Of a stretch of 6,532 nucleotides of DNA, positions 5,780 to 6,532 are shown piece by piece. Made by a program: the position numbers and the translations under genes. Source of the stretch: Pseudomonadota bacterium (lineage in GTDB: Bacteria > Pseudomonadota > Alphaproteobacteria > Rhizobiales > Rhizobiaceae); assembly GCA_023416545.1 (NCBI GenBank), contig JAEZHO010000152.1:1-6532 (forward strand), read 5' to 3'. Below the pieces are notes generated by a model. The model was not told where the DNA came from. It saw only the letters and a list, made by a program, of their open reading frames with translations, and did no database searches. Each line of letters starts with the position of its first letter. Position 1 is the first letter of the stretch.

Positions 5780-6532
5780 CTACATGCCTGCGCCGATCAC
5801 CTTCTGCGCATCTTCCAGCGAGTACTCGACGTTGGCGACGCCGCCCTTCTCGGTCTTCTCGAGATTTGCCTCGAGATTATCCTGGTCGATCCTCAGGAAG
5901 GGCACGACGAGGTCCTTCTTGACGTCCTTCCCGTCGAGGATCTGCTGTGCGACCCAGAATGCGAGCGTCGAAACACCCGGCGCGATCGACACGGACATGG
6001 TCTCGTAGCCGTTCGCGTCCTTCTGTTCCTTCCACCAGCGCAGTTCGTCCTCGCGGTTGCCCATGACGATCGTGGGGATCGGGCGGTTGGCCGCGGCGAA
6101 GGCCTGCGCCGCGCCGTAGCCGTCACCACCCTGGGTCACGACAGCAGCAATCTCCGGCAGGCTCGGCAGGATGCCGGCAACGGCACGCTGCGCCACGTCC
6201 TGCGCCCAGTCGCCGTTGACCGAGCCGGCGATCTTGAACTGCGGGTTCTTCTCGACACCGGCCTGGATGCCCGCATGGATCTCGTCATCGACCGAGACGC
6301 CGGCAAGACCGCGGATCTCGAGAAGGTTTCCGCCCTGCGGCATCTTCTTGGCGAGATAGTCGAGCTGGCTTTCGCCCATGGCCTTGAAGTCGACCGCGAT
6401 CCGCCAGGCGCAAGGCTCGGTGACGATGCCGTCGAAGGAAACGACGACGATGCCCGCGTCGCAGGCTTCCTTGACGGCGCCGTTCAGGGCCGTCGGAGAC
6501 GCCGCGTTCAGGACGATCGCGTCATAGCCCTG
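5780..6532 (-). CDS. Periplasmic sugar-binding protein of an ABC transporter (RbsB type), 5' end outside the window
   Basis: The frame is open from the right edge to TAG at 5780-5782 and gives the last 250 residues of a Peripla_BP_4 (RbsB-like) solute-binding protein. The visible part begins QGYDAIVLNAASPTALNGAV and passes through ACDAGIVVVSFDG, the typical strand-helix-strand segment of the N-terminal lobe. It then gives the C-terminal lobe with AAVVTQGGDGYGAAQAF and PTIVMGNREDELRWW, and ends EDAQKVIGAGM. The protein binds its sugar in the periplasm and delivers it to the two permeases. The signal peptide and roughly 80-100 N-terminal residues are missing because the window ends. The ATG at 6377-6379 is internal and not the start. 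As first visible gene it probably leads the operon, with the promoter and any regulator site to the right of the window. The ligand class (pentose, hexose, polyol or sugar acid) cannot be settled. Confidence 0.9.
   Translation of the reverse strand, partial: QGYDAIVLNAASPTALNGAVKEACDAGIVVVSFDGIVTEPCAWRIAVDFKAMGESQLDYLAKKMPQGGNLLEIRGLAGVSVDDEIHAGIQAGVEKNPQFKIAGSVNGDWAQDVAQRAVAGILPSLPEIAAVVTQGGDGYGAAQAFAAANRPIPTIVMGNREDELRWWKEQKDANGYETMSVSIAPGVSTLAFWVAQQILDGKDVKKDLVVPFLRIDQDNLEANLEKTEKGGVANVEYSLEDAQKVIGAGM

Noticed and set aside
1..6532. CRISPR array, tRNA or rRNA genes, riboswitch, phage or defence genes
   Set aside because: No regularly spaced repeats, no tRNA-like or rRNA segments, and no protein motifs of defence or phage families were seen on either strand.

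Overview
The window is high-GC, almost wholly coding DNA that reads like an alphaproteobacterium of the Rhizobiales (Rhizobium/Agrobacterium/Ochrobactrum type). The grounds are the style of the sugar ABC operon, the codon use, and an IS481-type transposase start of a kind common in rhizobia. This placement is an inference from family knowledge. All well-supported genes lie on the minus strand, so transcription runs from the right edge to the left.

Right part (about 1407-6532): a carbohydrate uptake operon. In transcription order it holds a periplasmic sugar-binding protein (its 5' end lies outside the window), a 90-bp spacer with a perfect 13-bp hairpin, a fused double ATPase of the RbsA/MglA type, two RbsC-type permeases, and an SMP-30/gluconolactonase-type lactonase. 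ATPase and permease 1 overlap by ATGA. Permease 1 and the ancestral start of permease 2 overlap by TTGA. The set is a complete CUT2-type importer with a lactone hydrolase. The likely logic is import of a sugar or sugar-acid derivative, oxidation to a lactone by an enzyme not seen here, and hydrolysis of the lactone. The substrate cannot be read from the sequence.

The most notable point is permease 2. Its reading frame clearly begins at a TTG at 3289-3291, with a good ribosome binding site, but is cut by an in-frame TAG at codon 14. The remaining open frame starts inside the first membrane helix. Either the transporter is broken, or it restarts or reads through, or there is a base error.

Middle part (about 876-1406): about 530 bp without a convincing intact gene. 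It has two dyad symmetries that may be operators (922-937 and 1237-1263) and a plus-strand stretch (1070-1204) with strongly gene-like base composition by codon position, possibly a gene remnant.

Left part: a small NAD(P)-binding reductase-like gene (267-875), about 145 bp with nothing recognisable, and at the edge the 5' end of an IS481-family transposase with its upstream terminal region. The leftmost 1.4 kb therefore looks like an accessory junction next to an otherwise ordinary catabolic operon. I do not see a previously undescribed system here.
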